In this document: positions 1 through 8,300 of the stretch, one piece after another
Numbering within the stretch: position 1 is the first letter of the stretch
How the letters are laid out: each line of letters opens with the position of its first letter
Assembly: GCA_964563975.1 (NCBI GenBank)
Contig: CAZLZJ010000055.1
Coordinates: forward strand, 1-15,066
DNA from: JAAYJR01 sp964563975
GTDB taxonomy: Bacteria; Bacteroidota; Bacteroidia; Bacteroidales; Prolixibacteraceae
Direction of reading: 5' to 3'
DNA: 15,066 nucleotides
Position numbers and translations under genes: made by a program
The notes under the pieces: model-generated
What the model was told of the DNA's origin: nothing
Seen by the model: only the letters and a program-made list of their open reading frames with translations
The model's database searches: none

Positions 1-301
1 CAAAAATATAATAACATGCAAATAAACAGTCAGTTATCGAAATAATAAGGTTGCAATTATAAAAAATACACATCCCGATAAAACAGGTACCTAAGAGGAT
101 GATTAAAATATATGCCGGTTCTTCCGGCTAAAGTCGGGAGAAGCTATACGATATCATTGAAAATTTTTGCTTATTGCAGCTTTTAAAAAAGATAGTTTTA
201 AATTTAAGGCTGAGTTTTAAAGTTTTATTAAGTGTATTCTGTCTGTCTAATCGTAAAAATTATTTTAAGGTAATTCAAACAAAAATATTAAGTAATTAAA
301 A
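1..301. other. Non-coding leader upstream of the phosphoesterase pair
   Basis: This AT-rich stretch has no convincing reading frame on either strand. Its only distinctive content is a GC-richer island at about 71-144 that can fold (listed separately). After that island the DNA is almost pure A/T down to the start codon at 302. I found no clear TAnnTTTG promoter element here and no Shine-Dalgarno before 302, which is normal for Bacteroidota. The window edge cuts off whatever lies upstream, so part of this may be the 3' end of a preceding transcription unit. Confidence 0.6.
71..144 (+). ncRNA. Possible structured RNA / leader element, unclassified
   Basis: Several short perfect complements cluster here. 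GCCGG (114-118) and CCGGC (124-128) form a 5-bp stem with a TTCTT loop. CATCC (71-75) pairs with GGATG (97-101). CCCGA (74-78) pairs with TCGGG (134-138). The last two pairings share bases 74-75, so they exclude each other, as in a two-state leader. No T-tract follows the GCCGG hairpin, so it is a poor intrinsic terminator. There is loose resemblance to parts of a cobalamin riboswitch (GGTACC, a CCGG hairpin, AGTCGGGAG), but the conserved B12 box is absent. It could also be the tail of an upstream transcript. Strand is assumed from the downstream gene. Confidence 0.22.
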
Positions 302-1798
302 ATGAAACTGTTGACTTATTATAAAATTATTGGATTAATTTTGCTTACAGCCGTATTTCCGTTAAAAGAAGGTAATGCCGGAAATATTATTTATCCGTGG
401 AGAGCTACTGCTGTCATTGTAGAACAAGGCAGTAACTTTAATATATTGTTTAATAACCTCACTTTTCAAAAAATTGATTCAGTTAAACTTATAAGTGATT
501 TTTATAATGAAATATTAAATATTGATTCGATCAATACCGGAAGATTTGAATATGATCACTACACAAAAAAAGCGGTTAACAATCAAATTTGGGTAAAAAT
601 TTCAGATGCAATACCTGAAGATTTGTATAACCTTTTTATTTATAGTAAAGGTCAAATCTACTCATCACCAATGTCAGTCAAGATAATACATAAGTTTAAA
701 AAAACACATACATTTATACATATCAGCGATTTACATATATCCAGGCAATGGGTTGGAGAGCCGCAGAAAGGTTACGCTAAAGAGCTGGAGCTATTTAGCG
801 GCTTTGTAAAAGTTGCAAATATTATTTCACCTGATTTTATCCTTATTACAGGAGATAATATAATGGACTATACAATGCTTAATGCTGATCAAACCGGATG
901 GGGAGGAGAAAGAATTTATGAAGCAGATAAGAGACCATTAGTTGAAGAAAAGTATAAAAATCTATTTTGGGGAGCTAATGGTTTTTCAGGTATTTATGGA
1001 TTAAATTCTCCAACTTTTCTTATTCCGGGGAATCATGATTTTTATGGTGTAGCACAAGACAACTATTTTGCTAAATGTTTGCAATGGAATGAGTTAATGG
1101 GAAAAAGAGTTCATGGATTTATATATGCCGGCACTCGTGTTATACTTGCGGATGATTCAATAGGAGATCCTGTAACGGAAATTCCTGATTCTGCTCCCAT
1201 GTCCGGCATACAGGGTGAAGTTCATGAGAAATTTCTTGAAGAGAACGGGAAAGGTTCGCTTAGAATATTAACTCAACATAAGCACAATAATGTTGATACG
1301 GCTTTTTTAAACAAGAATAAGATCAATATCCTGCTCAATGGTCATAATCATACACCTCATGAAGAAATGATCGGGAATACACCAACTTTTGCAGCACGCA
1401 CAGGAGTGGTATGCAGGAGTGGGGAAATAAAAAATTGGGAGAAAAATTTGGGTTTTTTCAGGATCTTTAATATAGATGATGATACTTTTCAGTGCTCTGA
1501 TCCTGTAAGGTTTTGTCAGAATCCTGCTTCAGCCTTTGAGGATTTTGAATTAAATTTAACACTTAAATATAAAAATCCCAATGATGGAACTTACAGAGAA
1601 AATAAGGCTGAAATAAAAAATTTATTACCTGTCGATTTAAAAAATTGCAAAATCAGATTTATTATGACTAATGGTAAATATGATATTTCGGACGGAGAAA
1701 TAATGCAAACTATAAATAATGGTAAATTATCAGTTGTTGATGTTAACTTTAACATCCAGTCTGAAGAAGAAAAGACAATAATTATTAAACCACTTTAA
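302..1798 (+). CDS. Exported calcineurin-like metallophosphoesterase
   Basis: This is a 498-residue phosphoesterase of the calcineurin-like superfamily, probably periplasmic or surface exposed. Residues 1-26 look like a signal peptide. Residues ~28-130 are a beta-rich, Ig-like N-terminal domain. The catalytic domain follows with every metal-binding motif in order: D143-x-H145, G184-D185, G243-N-H-D246, H326 and G347-H-N-H350. These ligands hold a di-metal centre in the family. About 80 residues (~415-498) form a further beta-rich tail of unknown role. It starts a two-gene unit with a second exported phosphoesterase 17 bp downstream, so the two may act on the same phosphodiester or phosphomonoester substrate. 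The substrate cannot be read from the sequence. The class is secure; the specific activity is open. Confidence 0.9.
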   Translation: MKLLTYYKIIGLILLTAVFPLKEGNAGNIIYPWRATAVIVEQGSNFNILFNNLTFQKIDSVKLISDFYNEILNIDSINTGRFEYDHYTKKAVNNQIWVKISDAIPEDLYNLFIYSKGQIYSSPMSVKIIHKFKKTHTFIHISDLHISRQWVGEPQKGYAKELELFSGFVKVANIISPDFILITGDNIMDYTMLNADQTGWGGERIYEADKRPLVEEKYKNLFWGANGFSGIYGLNSPTFLIPGNHDFYGVAQDNYFAKCLQWNELMGKRVHGFIYAGTRVILADDSIGDPVTEIPDSAPMSGIQGEVHEKFLEENGKGSLRILTQHKHNNVDTAFLNKNKINILLNGHNHTPHEEMIGNTPTFAARTGVVCRSGEIKNWEKNLGFFRIFNIDDDTFQCSDPVRFCQNPASAFEDFELNLTLKYKNPNDGTYRENKAEIKNLLPVDLKNCKIRFIMTNGKYDISDGEIMQTINNGKLSVVDVNFNIQSEEEKTIIIKPL

Positions 1799-1815
1799 AT
1801 AAAACTTAAAAGGCG

Positions 1816-3039
1816 ATGAGAAAAAACATTATCCTATTAATTCTATCTTTAATTTTTTCCGGTACAATTAACGGCAAAACCCGTAAAGCAGTTTTTATTA
1901 TTGCTGATGGGATACCTGCAGATCAAATAGAAAGGCTTAAGCCTCCGGCTATTTTTGATATTTCTGAAAGAGGAGCATACTCCAGGGCATATATGGGAGG
2001 CGAAATTGGAGGTTATTCACAAACAGCAACTATCTCTGCCATTTGCTATACCAGTCTCTTAACATCAACCTGGGTTAATAAACATAATGTTACAGGTAAT
2101 GAAAATCTGGATCCCAATTATAACTACTGGACTCTTTTCAGAATAGCCAAAGAGCAGTCTAAAGATGTAAAAACCGGATTATACTCAAGCTGGATCGACA
2201 ACAGGACTGTCCTTTTGGGAGAGGGTAAGCCTGAAACTAATAATTTGAAAATTGATTTTGTCAAAGACGGATATGATATAGATAAATCGGGTTTCCCCAA
2301 AAAAGAGAAAAATTTGCAGATTTTTGATATTGATGAGTTGGTTTCAAAAGAAGCAGCAAAAGGGATACGCGAAGATGCTCCCGATCTGAGCTGGGTTTAC
2401 CTTTGGTATACCGACGATGCCGGGCACAGGGCAGGGAACAGTGCTTTTTTTGATGAATATGTTATGAAAGCCGATAAACAAGTGGGTAGAATTTGGGATG
2501 CCGTAAAATATAGAGAGGAGAATTTTGATGAAGAGTGGATGATCATAGTTACAACCGACCACGGGAGGACTGAAAATGGACGTGGACATGGCGGTCAGTC
2601 GCTGCGGGAACGGACAATCTGGATCTCTACAAATAAGAAGGTAAATGAGTATTTCAATATAAATGAATTGGCAATTACCGATATTGCCCCTTCTATTTCC
2701 AAGTTCTTAAATTTTGAAGTTCCCAAAGAAGTTTTGTGGGAACAGGACGGGAAATCCTTTTATGGCGAAGCTGATATCTATAATATAAGAACAGAACCGT
2801 ACGATAATTTTGTCTACCTCGGCTGGGATACTTTTAACGAGAATGTACCGGTTACCATTTATCTTTCGGCTGACAATAAATTTAAAAAAGGTGAAAACGA
2901 TAAGTGGATAAAAGTAACAACAGTAAAAGCAAACCAAAAGAGTTATAAGTTAGACCTGAATGATTATCCCGAATCAAAGTTTTATAAATTTGTCCTGGAA
3001 ACTCCCAATAATCACATGAACAGGTGGCTGTTGAAATAG
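1816..3039 (+). CDS. Exported alkaline-phosphatase-superfamily / nucleotide pyrophosphatase-like phosphodiesterase
   Basis: This 407-residue enzyme belongs to the alkaline phosphatase superfamily, closest by motif to type I phosphodiesterase/nucleotide pyrophosphatases (NPP). A signal peptide covers residues 1-20. Metal ligands in family order are D31 (IADG), D200 and H204 (DDAGH), D248-H249 (TTDHG) and H258 (GHGG). The nucleophile should be one of the Thr/Ser residues in the 70-74 segment (TATIS), just before the conserved YTSLLT stretch; I cannot fix which one. Residues ~325-407 form a small C-terminal beta domain that may bind substrate or cell wall. The start at 1816 fits both the signal peptide and the 17-bp spacing from the preceding phosphoesterase. 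Hydrolysis of an exported nucleotide, phosphodiester or phospholipid headgroup is plausible; the substrate is unknown. Confidence 0.88.
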   Translation: MRKNIILLILSLIFSGTINGKTRKAVFIIADGIPADQIERLKPPAIFDISERGAYSRAYMGGEIGGYSQTATISAICYTSLLTSTWVNKHNVTGNENLDPNYNYWTLFRIAKEQSKDVKTGLYSSWIDNRTVLLGEGKPETNNLKIDFVKDGYDIDKSGFPKKEKNLQIFDIDELVSKEAAKGIREDAPDLSWVYLWYTDDAGHRAGNSAFFDEYVMKADKQVGRIWDAVKYREENFDEEWMIIVTTDHGRTENGRGHGGQSLRERTIWISTNKKVNEYFNINELAITDIAPSISKFLNFEVPKEVLWEQDGKSFYGEADIYNIRTEPYDNFVYLGWDTFNENVPVTIYLSADNKFKKGENDKWIKVTTVKANQKSYKLDLNDYPESKFYKFVLETPNNHMNRWLLK

Positions 3040-3067
3040 CACCCTTGGTGAGCAGGTGTCATTTTTA
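3039..3067 (+). terminator. Weak possible terminator after the phosphoesterase pair
   Basis: Directly at the stop codon, GCACC (3039-3043) can pair with GGTGT (3055-3059) including a G-U pair, or CACC (3040-3043) can pair with GGTG (3047-3050). The stem is followed by ATTTTT. It is short and overlaps the stop, so termination is only suggested. Confidence 0.25.
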
Positions 3068-3136
3068 ATGTTATCTTTATATTTAAAAATTTGCATACTG
3101 TTAAAATTATCTGTTTTTAAAGGTATAGTATAGCTT

Positions 3137-3159
3137 GTTCCGATTTTAATCGTGGGAAC
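3137..3159 (+). promoter_or_regulatory. Inverted repeat upstream of the aspartase gene
   Basis: GTTCC (3137-3141) pairs with GGAAC (3155-3159) around an inner GATT/AATC stem, giving a two-part hairpin about 55 bp before the start codon at 3214. In DNA it could be an operator for a dimeric regulator; in RNA it could be a 5'-UTR hairpin. There is no T-tract for termination. No regulator of known specificity can be assigned. Confidence 0.25.
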
Positions 3160-3213
3160 CGCATATGTGTAAATATTTTTAAATGCTCGTTTCATAAAAC
3201 TATTTTAGACAAC

Positions 3214-5094
3214 ATGATTATGGAAGAAAAAACTATTTTATCATTTCTGAAAGGAATTGAATTATTTAGGAATCTGGAAGATAAGGAGTTGCAAAAATTA
3301 GCCCTGAATGTCAGAAAAAAAGATTGTAAAGCAGGGGAGATAATTTTTCATGAAAACAGTCCCAGGGGAGATATATATATTATTTATGAAGGAGAGGTAG
3401 AGCTTTTTAAGAATAATTTATATGATGTTGAAGTAAGGCTGGCCCTTTTTGGCAGAGGAGACTTTCTTGGAGAGGGTATTTGGGATCAGGATTCTACTCA
3501 TTCAACATCAGCCAGGGCATTAAAGCCAACTACAATTTTAAATGTAAATAAAGATTTTTTTAATTACAGCACCGCCACCACCTTAAAGATTCTATCAAAT
3601 ATCACCAGGGTGATTTCAAGACGCATGCGGCATGTTAATAACAGGATGTTAAATATTTCCGCCCAGTATGAGTCGGGAAAAACGAGAGTTGAAAATGATT
3701 TGTTAGGCCGGCGTGAGGTTCCGTTTGAATCATATTACGGTATACAGACATTGAGGGGAATTGAAAATTTCAATATTTCCGGAATTACTTTGAATTTTTT
3801 TCCATCTTTGATTGAGGGGCTGTCAATGGTGAAAGAGTCAGCAGCAGAAGCTAATTTTGAACTGGGGCTGATAAGTAAAGAGATCAGAGATGCCATAGTT
3901 ACTGCATGCCATGAACTTCAAAATGGCAAATATCATAATCAGTTTGTGGTTGACATGATTCAGGGGGGAGCCGGCACCTCAACCAATATGAATGCAAATG
4001 AGGTAATTGCCAATCGTGCTTTGGAAATTCTTGGGCATGAGCGGGGTCAATATAGCTATTGCCACCCTAACAACCATGTAAATTTGTCGCAGTCCACAAA
4101 TGATGCATATCCAACTGCAATAAAGATTGCCCTGTTTAATTCAAATAAGAATTTAACATTGGTTCTTGAAAAATTGGTTGACTCTTTCAGGAAAAAAGGG
4201 AAGGAGTTTGCGCATATAATTAAGATGGGAAGAACTCAGTTGCAGGATGCAGTTCCAATGACTCTCGGACAGGAGTTTGAAGCATACGCAGTAACATTAC
4301 AGGAAGAGGTTGAAAGGTTGAATCAAAATGCAAAACTGTTTTTAGAGGTCAATATGGGGGCTACCGCAATTGGCACAGGGATAAACTCAGAGCCGGGATA
4401 TTCGGGATTGGTGATTAAGCATTTGAGAAGAGTCACAAACCTTGATCTGGCACTTGCTTCAAATCTGGTCGAAGCAACACAAGATACCGGTTCATTTGTA
4501 ATGTACTCTTCTGCAGTGAAAAGACTGGCAATTAAATTATCAAAGATTTCGAGTGATTTAAGATTGCTGTCATCAGGCCCGAGGACCGGTATAAATGAAA
4601 TCAATCTGCCACCCATGCAACCCGGATCATCTATTATGCCGGGGAAAGTTAATCCTGTTATTCCCGAGGTGGTGAACCAAATTGCTTTTAAGGTAATAGG
4701 AAATGACCTTACTGTTACGATGGCTTCGGAAGCGGGGCAGTTAGAGCTGAATGTTTTTGAGCCTGTCATTGTTTTAAGTGTGTTTGAATCTGTGGAGATG
4801 CTCATCAATGGAATGAACACTTTAAGATACCGCTGTGTTGACGGGATCACTGCAAATGAAGAGCGTTGCCGGGAGATGGTACATAATAGTATCGGGCTTG
4901 TAACAGCTTTAGTGCCGCATATTGGATATGAAGCTTCAAATGAGCTTGCAAAGGAAGCCCTTGAGCTTAACAAGAGTGTCTATTCTCTGGTTCTTGAAAA
5001 GGGCTTGTTGTCTAAAGATAAGCTTGAGATGATTCTTGCACCGGAAAATATGATCCGCCCGGGTAAGATGAAAATTGACAAACAGGGAAATTAA
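3214..5094 (+). CDS. aspA: Aspartate ammonia-lyase with an N-terminal CRP-like cyclic-nucleotide-binding domain
   Basis: Aspartase reversibly deaminates L-aspartate to fumarate plus ammonia in the cytoplasm, feeding fumarate respiration or the TCA cycle. The lyase part begins near residue 157 (VENDLLGRREVP matches the usual aspartase N-terminus) and is full length at about 470 residues. It carries the SQSTND motif (292-297), GRTQLQDAVPMT (339-350) and the signature loop GSSIMPGKVNP (471-481). The remainder, MASEAGQLELN followed by NGITANEE-type sequence, is aspartase-like rather than fumarase-like. Residues ~10-117 are a CRP/FNR-type cNMP fold, followed by a helix (~120-150) resembling the CRP dimerisation helix; no helix-turn-helix is present. 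The phosphate-binding cassette retains G86-E87, but the usual arginine position falls at about H96 (THSTSARA), so cAMP binding is doubtful. ATG codons at 3214 and 3220 are both possible starts. It is probably transcribed alone. Confidence 0.93.
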   Translation: MIMEEKTILSFLKGIELFRNLEDKELQKLALNVRKKDCKAGEIIFHENSPRGDIYIIYEGEVELFKNNLYDVEVRLALFGRGDFLGEGIWDQDSTHSTSARALKPTTILNVNKDFFNYSTATTLKILSNITRVISRRMRHVNNRMLNISAQYESGKTRVENDLLGRREVPFESYYGIQTLRGIENFNISGITLNFFPSLIEGLSMVKESAAEANFELGLISKEIRDAIVTACHELQNGKYHNQFVVDMIQGGAGTSTNMNANEVIANRALEILGHERGQYSYCHPNNHVNLSQSTNDAYPTAIKIALFNSNKNLTLVLEKLVDSFRKKGKEFAHIIKMGRTQLQDAVPMTLGQEFEAYAVTLQEEVERLNQNAKLFLEVNMGATAIGTGINSEPGYSGLVIKHLRRVTNLDLALASNLVEATQDTGSFVMYSSAVKRLAIKLSKISSDLRLLSSGPRTGINEINLPPMQPGSSIMPGKVNPVIPEVVNQIAFKVIGNDLTVTMASEAGQLELNVFEPVIVLSVFESVEMLINGMNTLRYRCVDGITANEERCREMVHNSIGLVTALVPHIGYEASNELAKEALELNKSVYSLVLEKGLLSKDKLEMILAPENMIRPGKMKIDKQGN

Positions 5095-8000
5095 TCTGAT
5101 ATATATTTAACTGTGACCGGCCCCAGCAGACCTGAAGTATGGGGCTTTTCATTTTCTTTTATATCATTAACGACTGTCCAGGTGTACCTCTTATTTTCGG
5201 GTAGTGAATTGTCTTTTATCAGGCGGTTTCGCCAAAGGTTAACTACTTTGATTTCCAGCTCATTTGTTCCTTTTTTCAGCAGATCTGACACATTGAGCCG
5301 GAAGGGTGCAACCCAGACACCGCCGGCATCTTTGCCGTTTAGTTTTACTTCAGCCATTACTGCTACATTGCCAAGATCAAGAAATAGTCCGCTGTTCTTT
5401 GGAATATCATTAATGTTAAAGGTGGTGCTATATATGGCTGATCCTGAATAATATTTTATCTTTTCATTTTCTGACTCAGACCAGTCTGTCAGTGCTGTAA
5501 ATATTTGCTCTTCAGCCGGTCCTGTCTCTTTATTTATAAAATTAACATAATAAGGCCCCTTGATGGTACTTAATGTTTTTAACTCCGGAAAGTTGCTTTT
5601 TTGTGAAAGGCCTGTTTTTTTGTTATTAGCATTTGTAAATATTATAAACCAGCTTCTGTGCTTTTCCATTTCCAAAGGAACCACTGTTCTGCCTCCTGCT
5701 TCCGAGTACTCTTTAAGGTAATGTATTTCACCGGTCAGTGCATCCCAGAGCTGTGGCTTTAATCCACTAACCCTGAAAGAGGGATCAATATTTATTTTGG
5801 CATCCGACTGATTGGTAATAAAATAAATTTCCATTCCGGGTAAGGTTCGGTGTGTCCACAATACAGGAGCTGTTTTTGTATCCAAGTCTTTTTCAATTTC
5901 AAATAGTTTGAAAACTTCCTCTAAACTGTATCCGTTTATTATAACTCCGTTACCATAGTGATTAATTTGTTTGCCTTTGCTATGCCACATTTTATCAGCC
6001 AGTTCTATAACTTTTTTATCACATTCCGGGTAATTTTGAAGACTGGGCGATTTTAAAGGTTTTGGCCCAAGGATTTTTCCTCCTTTTGCTGCCAGTTGTT
6101 CTAATTTGGCAAGCAGCTCAGGGCGCATGGTTGTTAAAGGAGGCAGTACCATTATCTCGTAACTCATTCCATCGGGAAGAACAAACCTGCCTTTTTCAAC
6201 AGAAAGGCGATTTAAAATCACTTCTGCATTAATATAGTCGAACGAGTATCCTTCAGGTATTTCAGGGTCCCTCACTCCGGTCATGACAGGTGTATTTTCT
6301 CCAATGAAGTAGCAAACATCTGCCACATAACGGCCTTGCTGAAGAATAAACTGGCATCTCCTCAGGTAATCAAAATAGTTGTTTGCCTGGTCAAACCATG
6401 TATTGTGGCGGTTAAATTCAGTGCTGAACCATGCGTTCATACCCGGGATTCTGTTGTCGTCGGGCTGCTGAATATAGAGGTGAAGCACAAAATGATTTAT
6501 TCCCTCTGTTAGAGACCAGTCGCCTCGTGCTTTAAGAAGTGCCGGGTGCCTCAGATAGGCATTTCCGGAAGCAGTAAAGGCTTCTGCCGAAACCATTGGT
6601 TTTCCGTATACATGTGCAGTTGAAGATGCAGCTTTGCACTCAATATTTCCCAGGGAACCTTCATTCCAGAACTCACCTGCAACCAGCCCGGACTGTCCGC
6701 CATACATCATAAATTCTGAAGGGAATCCCCAATGCCCGTAATTTTCAAGCCATATTTTCAGATTATGTTGTTCACTTACCTTACGCAGCCCCCCAACATA
6801 TTCGTATGCTATATCATCTGCCACGGCACGGCGTAAGTCCCACAGGAATCGCTCAGACTCTTCTACGCTGCCAACTATTTGTCCGGATAGCAGAGGCAAA
6901 TATTTTACAGGGTCATAACCATATTTTCTCTTGAATGTTTCTTCAAAATTATCTGTCCAGTTTTGGGATCCCATCTCATAACTGTCGGCTATAACATATT
7001 TAAAGGCAGATTTACTCTTTTCAGGAATTCTCCTGAGGAGCTCTCCCACAAAATTATCGAAATGTATTTTTATCAGCTCACTGCTCATTTTATCTATCTC
7101 ATAGCCTCGCCCCTGAGGGGCAGAAGGTGAGTTCATCGTACCTGTGGGAGTCATGCCGATACGCATTACAACCCATTCTCCTTCAGGAACATCCCAGGTA
7201 AGCTTACCGTTTTTGTCAATTTTGTCTGAGATATCTGTAACTTCGTTTACTATAAGATCTTTATTACTTATCTCTTCTTGTACAGCCCAGTTGTAAGCGT
7301 TCCATTCAGGAGCGGGAGTAGGGTGCATTTTGCCAAGCTGTTTTTCTATATACCTGTCGAGAACCGGAGACTCGGAGATATTTATTTTTGAAAATTGAAT
7401 CTCTTGCCCGCTTCCGGTAAAATTTGTACATATCAGCTTAAATTTATCAGACTCTGTTTCAGGCAGGGATATTGCCAATTCGCCCAAGGTTATTGGCCCG
7501 ACGTTTATATTAAGATTACTTCTGTCAAATAAAAACTTTTTAACCGGTTTTTCAACACCATTGATTTCAGCCAAAAGTTCGCAGTTACATTTAATCGGGC
7601 CTCCCGGAGTAATAGTAATCTGCCTGGCTAAAATAGGTTTTTTAAATTCAAATTCGAAAGTTACTTCTGCTTCTTCCCGGTTTTTAATAAGCGACCTTAA
7701 ATTATTTTTTTCTGTTTTAATTGCTTTGTAAGCCAGGGTGTGCGTATCTTTGAACTCTTTATTAGGCTTGTCAATCAGAATATCTGCCATTCCCGGTCCG
7801 GTAACTAATGTTTTATTGTAGGTAAGATAGCGCATTGCCATACCGGGTTTTACCCAGGGACCGCCCGACTGGCTCCAGCCGGGACAATTAAAGATGCCTA
7901 TGTCGACTCCTATACGATCTCCTTCAGTTACGGCATGAACCATACAGTCCCACCATTCATTACTGAAAAGGGGTACCTTGCCATCCACTCCGGCAGGGTT

Positions 8001-8240
8001 TATATTGCCAATCAGGGCTGTTCCGATACCTGCCTTTTTCATAGCTTCAAGATCTTTTGTGATACCCTCTTTTGAAATATCATCATTGATCCAGTACCAA
8101 TAACACCATACCGTATTGTCAGCTGCCGGTGTTTTAAATCCGGCGACTATTTTATCGTACTGCTTATCCGGAATGCGCGGATTTTTGTTGCACGAAAAAA
8201 TCAGCCCTGTTAGTAGAGTTGCTATAAAAAGGTATTTCAT
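5091..8240 (-). CDS. GH106-like alpha-L-rhamnosidase, lipoprotein
   Basis: This is a 1049-residue glycoside hydrolase that I assign to the GH106 alpha-L-rhamnosidase group from family memory: CYWYWINDDISKEGI and NCPGWSQSGGPWV (118-130), plus the length. The lipobox LIFSC with Cys17 predicts a lipoprotein. The residues after Cys17 (NKNP) lack the acidic run typical of surface export in Bacteroidota, so periplasmic retention is possible. Catalytic-domain acidic candidates are E422 (SYEMG) and E553 (SAEAF); this is inference. Residues ~933-1049 form a beta-jelly-roll, galactose-binding-like domain. GH106 enzymes release terminal alpha-L-rhamnose from glycans such as rhamnogalacturonans. It is the last gene of a minus-strand run, 60 bp after the DUF6599-like gene. 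Its stop overlaps the stop of the convergent aspartase gene. No SusC/SusD pair is nearby. Confidence 0.85.
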   Translation of the reverse strand: MKYLFIATLLTGLIFSCNKNPRIPDKQYDKIVAGFKTPAADNTVWCYWYWINDDISKEGITKDLEAMKKAGIGTALIGNINPAGVDGKVPLFSNEWWDCMVHAVTEGDRIGVDIGIFNCPGWSQSGGPWVKPGMAMRYLTYNKTLVTGPGMADILIDKPNKEFKDTHTLAYKAIKTEKNNLRSLIKNREEAEVTFEFEFKKPILARQITITPGGPIKCNCELLAEINGVEKPVKKFLFDRSNLNINVGPITLGELAISLPETESDKFKLICTNFTGSGQEIQFSKINISESPVLDRYIEKQLGKMHPTPAPEWNAYNWAVQEEISNKDLIVNEVTDISDKIDKNGKLTWDVPEGEWVVMRIGMTPTGTMNSPSAPQGRGYEIDKMSSELIKIHFDNFVGELLRRIPEKSKSAFKYVIADSYEMGSQNWTDNFEETFKRKYGYDPVKYLPLLSGQIVGSVEESERFLWDLRRAVADDIAYEYVGGLRKVSEQHNLKIWLENYGHWGFPSEFMMYGGQSGLVAGEFWNEGSLGNIECKAASSTAHVYGKPMVSAEAFTASGNAYLRHPALLKARGDWSLTEGINHFVLHLYIQQPDDNRIPGMNAWFSTEFNRHNTWFDQANNYFDYLRRCQFILQQGRYVADVCYFIGENTPVMTGVRDPEIPEGYSFDYINAEVILNRLSVEKGRFVLPDGMSYEIMVLPPLTTMRPELLAKLEQLAAKGGKILGPKPLKSPSLQNYPECDKKVIELADKMWHSKGKQINHYGNGVIINGYSLEEVFKLFEIEKDLDTKTAPVLWTHRTLPGMEIYFITNQSDAKINIDPSFRVSGLKPQLWDALTGEIHYLKEYSEAGGRTVVPLEMEKHRSWFIIFTNANNKKTGLSQKSNFPELKTLSTIKGPYYVNFINKETGPAEEQIFTALTDWSESENEKIKYYSGSAIYSTTFNINDIPKNSGLFLDLGNVAVMAEVKLNGKDAGGVWVAPFRLNVSDLLKKGTNELEIKVVNLWRNRLIKDNSLPENKRYTWTVVNDIKENEKPHTSGLLGPVTVKYISD

Positions 8241-8244
8241 GCCG

Positions 8245-8264
8245 GTTATTTTTTTAAAAATAAC
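8245..8264 (-). promoter_or_regulatory. A/T hairpin just before the rhamnosidase start codon
   Basis: GTTATTTTT (8245-8253) and AAAAATAAC (8256-8264) are perfect complements, only 5-24 nt upstream of the ATG at 8240. In the mRNA this hairpin would sit in the ribosome-binding region and could affect translation. The stem is almost all A-U, so stability is low and chance is a real alternative. Confidence 0.2.
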
Positions 8265-8300
8265 AAATTAAAACTTATGAAGTTATTTACTTCTTTACAG

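Noticed and set aside
71..150. Cobalamin riboswitch
   Set aside because: Only short resemblances are present; the conserved B12 box and the GGGAA...GGUGAAA core are missing and the downstream genes have no B12 link.
2974..3195. A 73-codon minus-strand frame covering the gap before the aspartase gene
   Set aside because: It overlaps the end of the phosphodiesterase gene and has no recognisable domain; the gap is better explained as a leader.
4323..4973. A 216-codon frame antisense to the aspartase gene
   Set aside because: It is the complement of a strongly conserved enzyme, with no start context and no recognisable domain.
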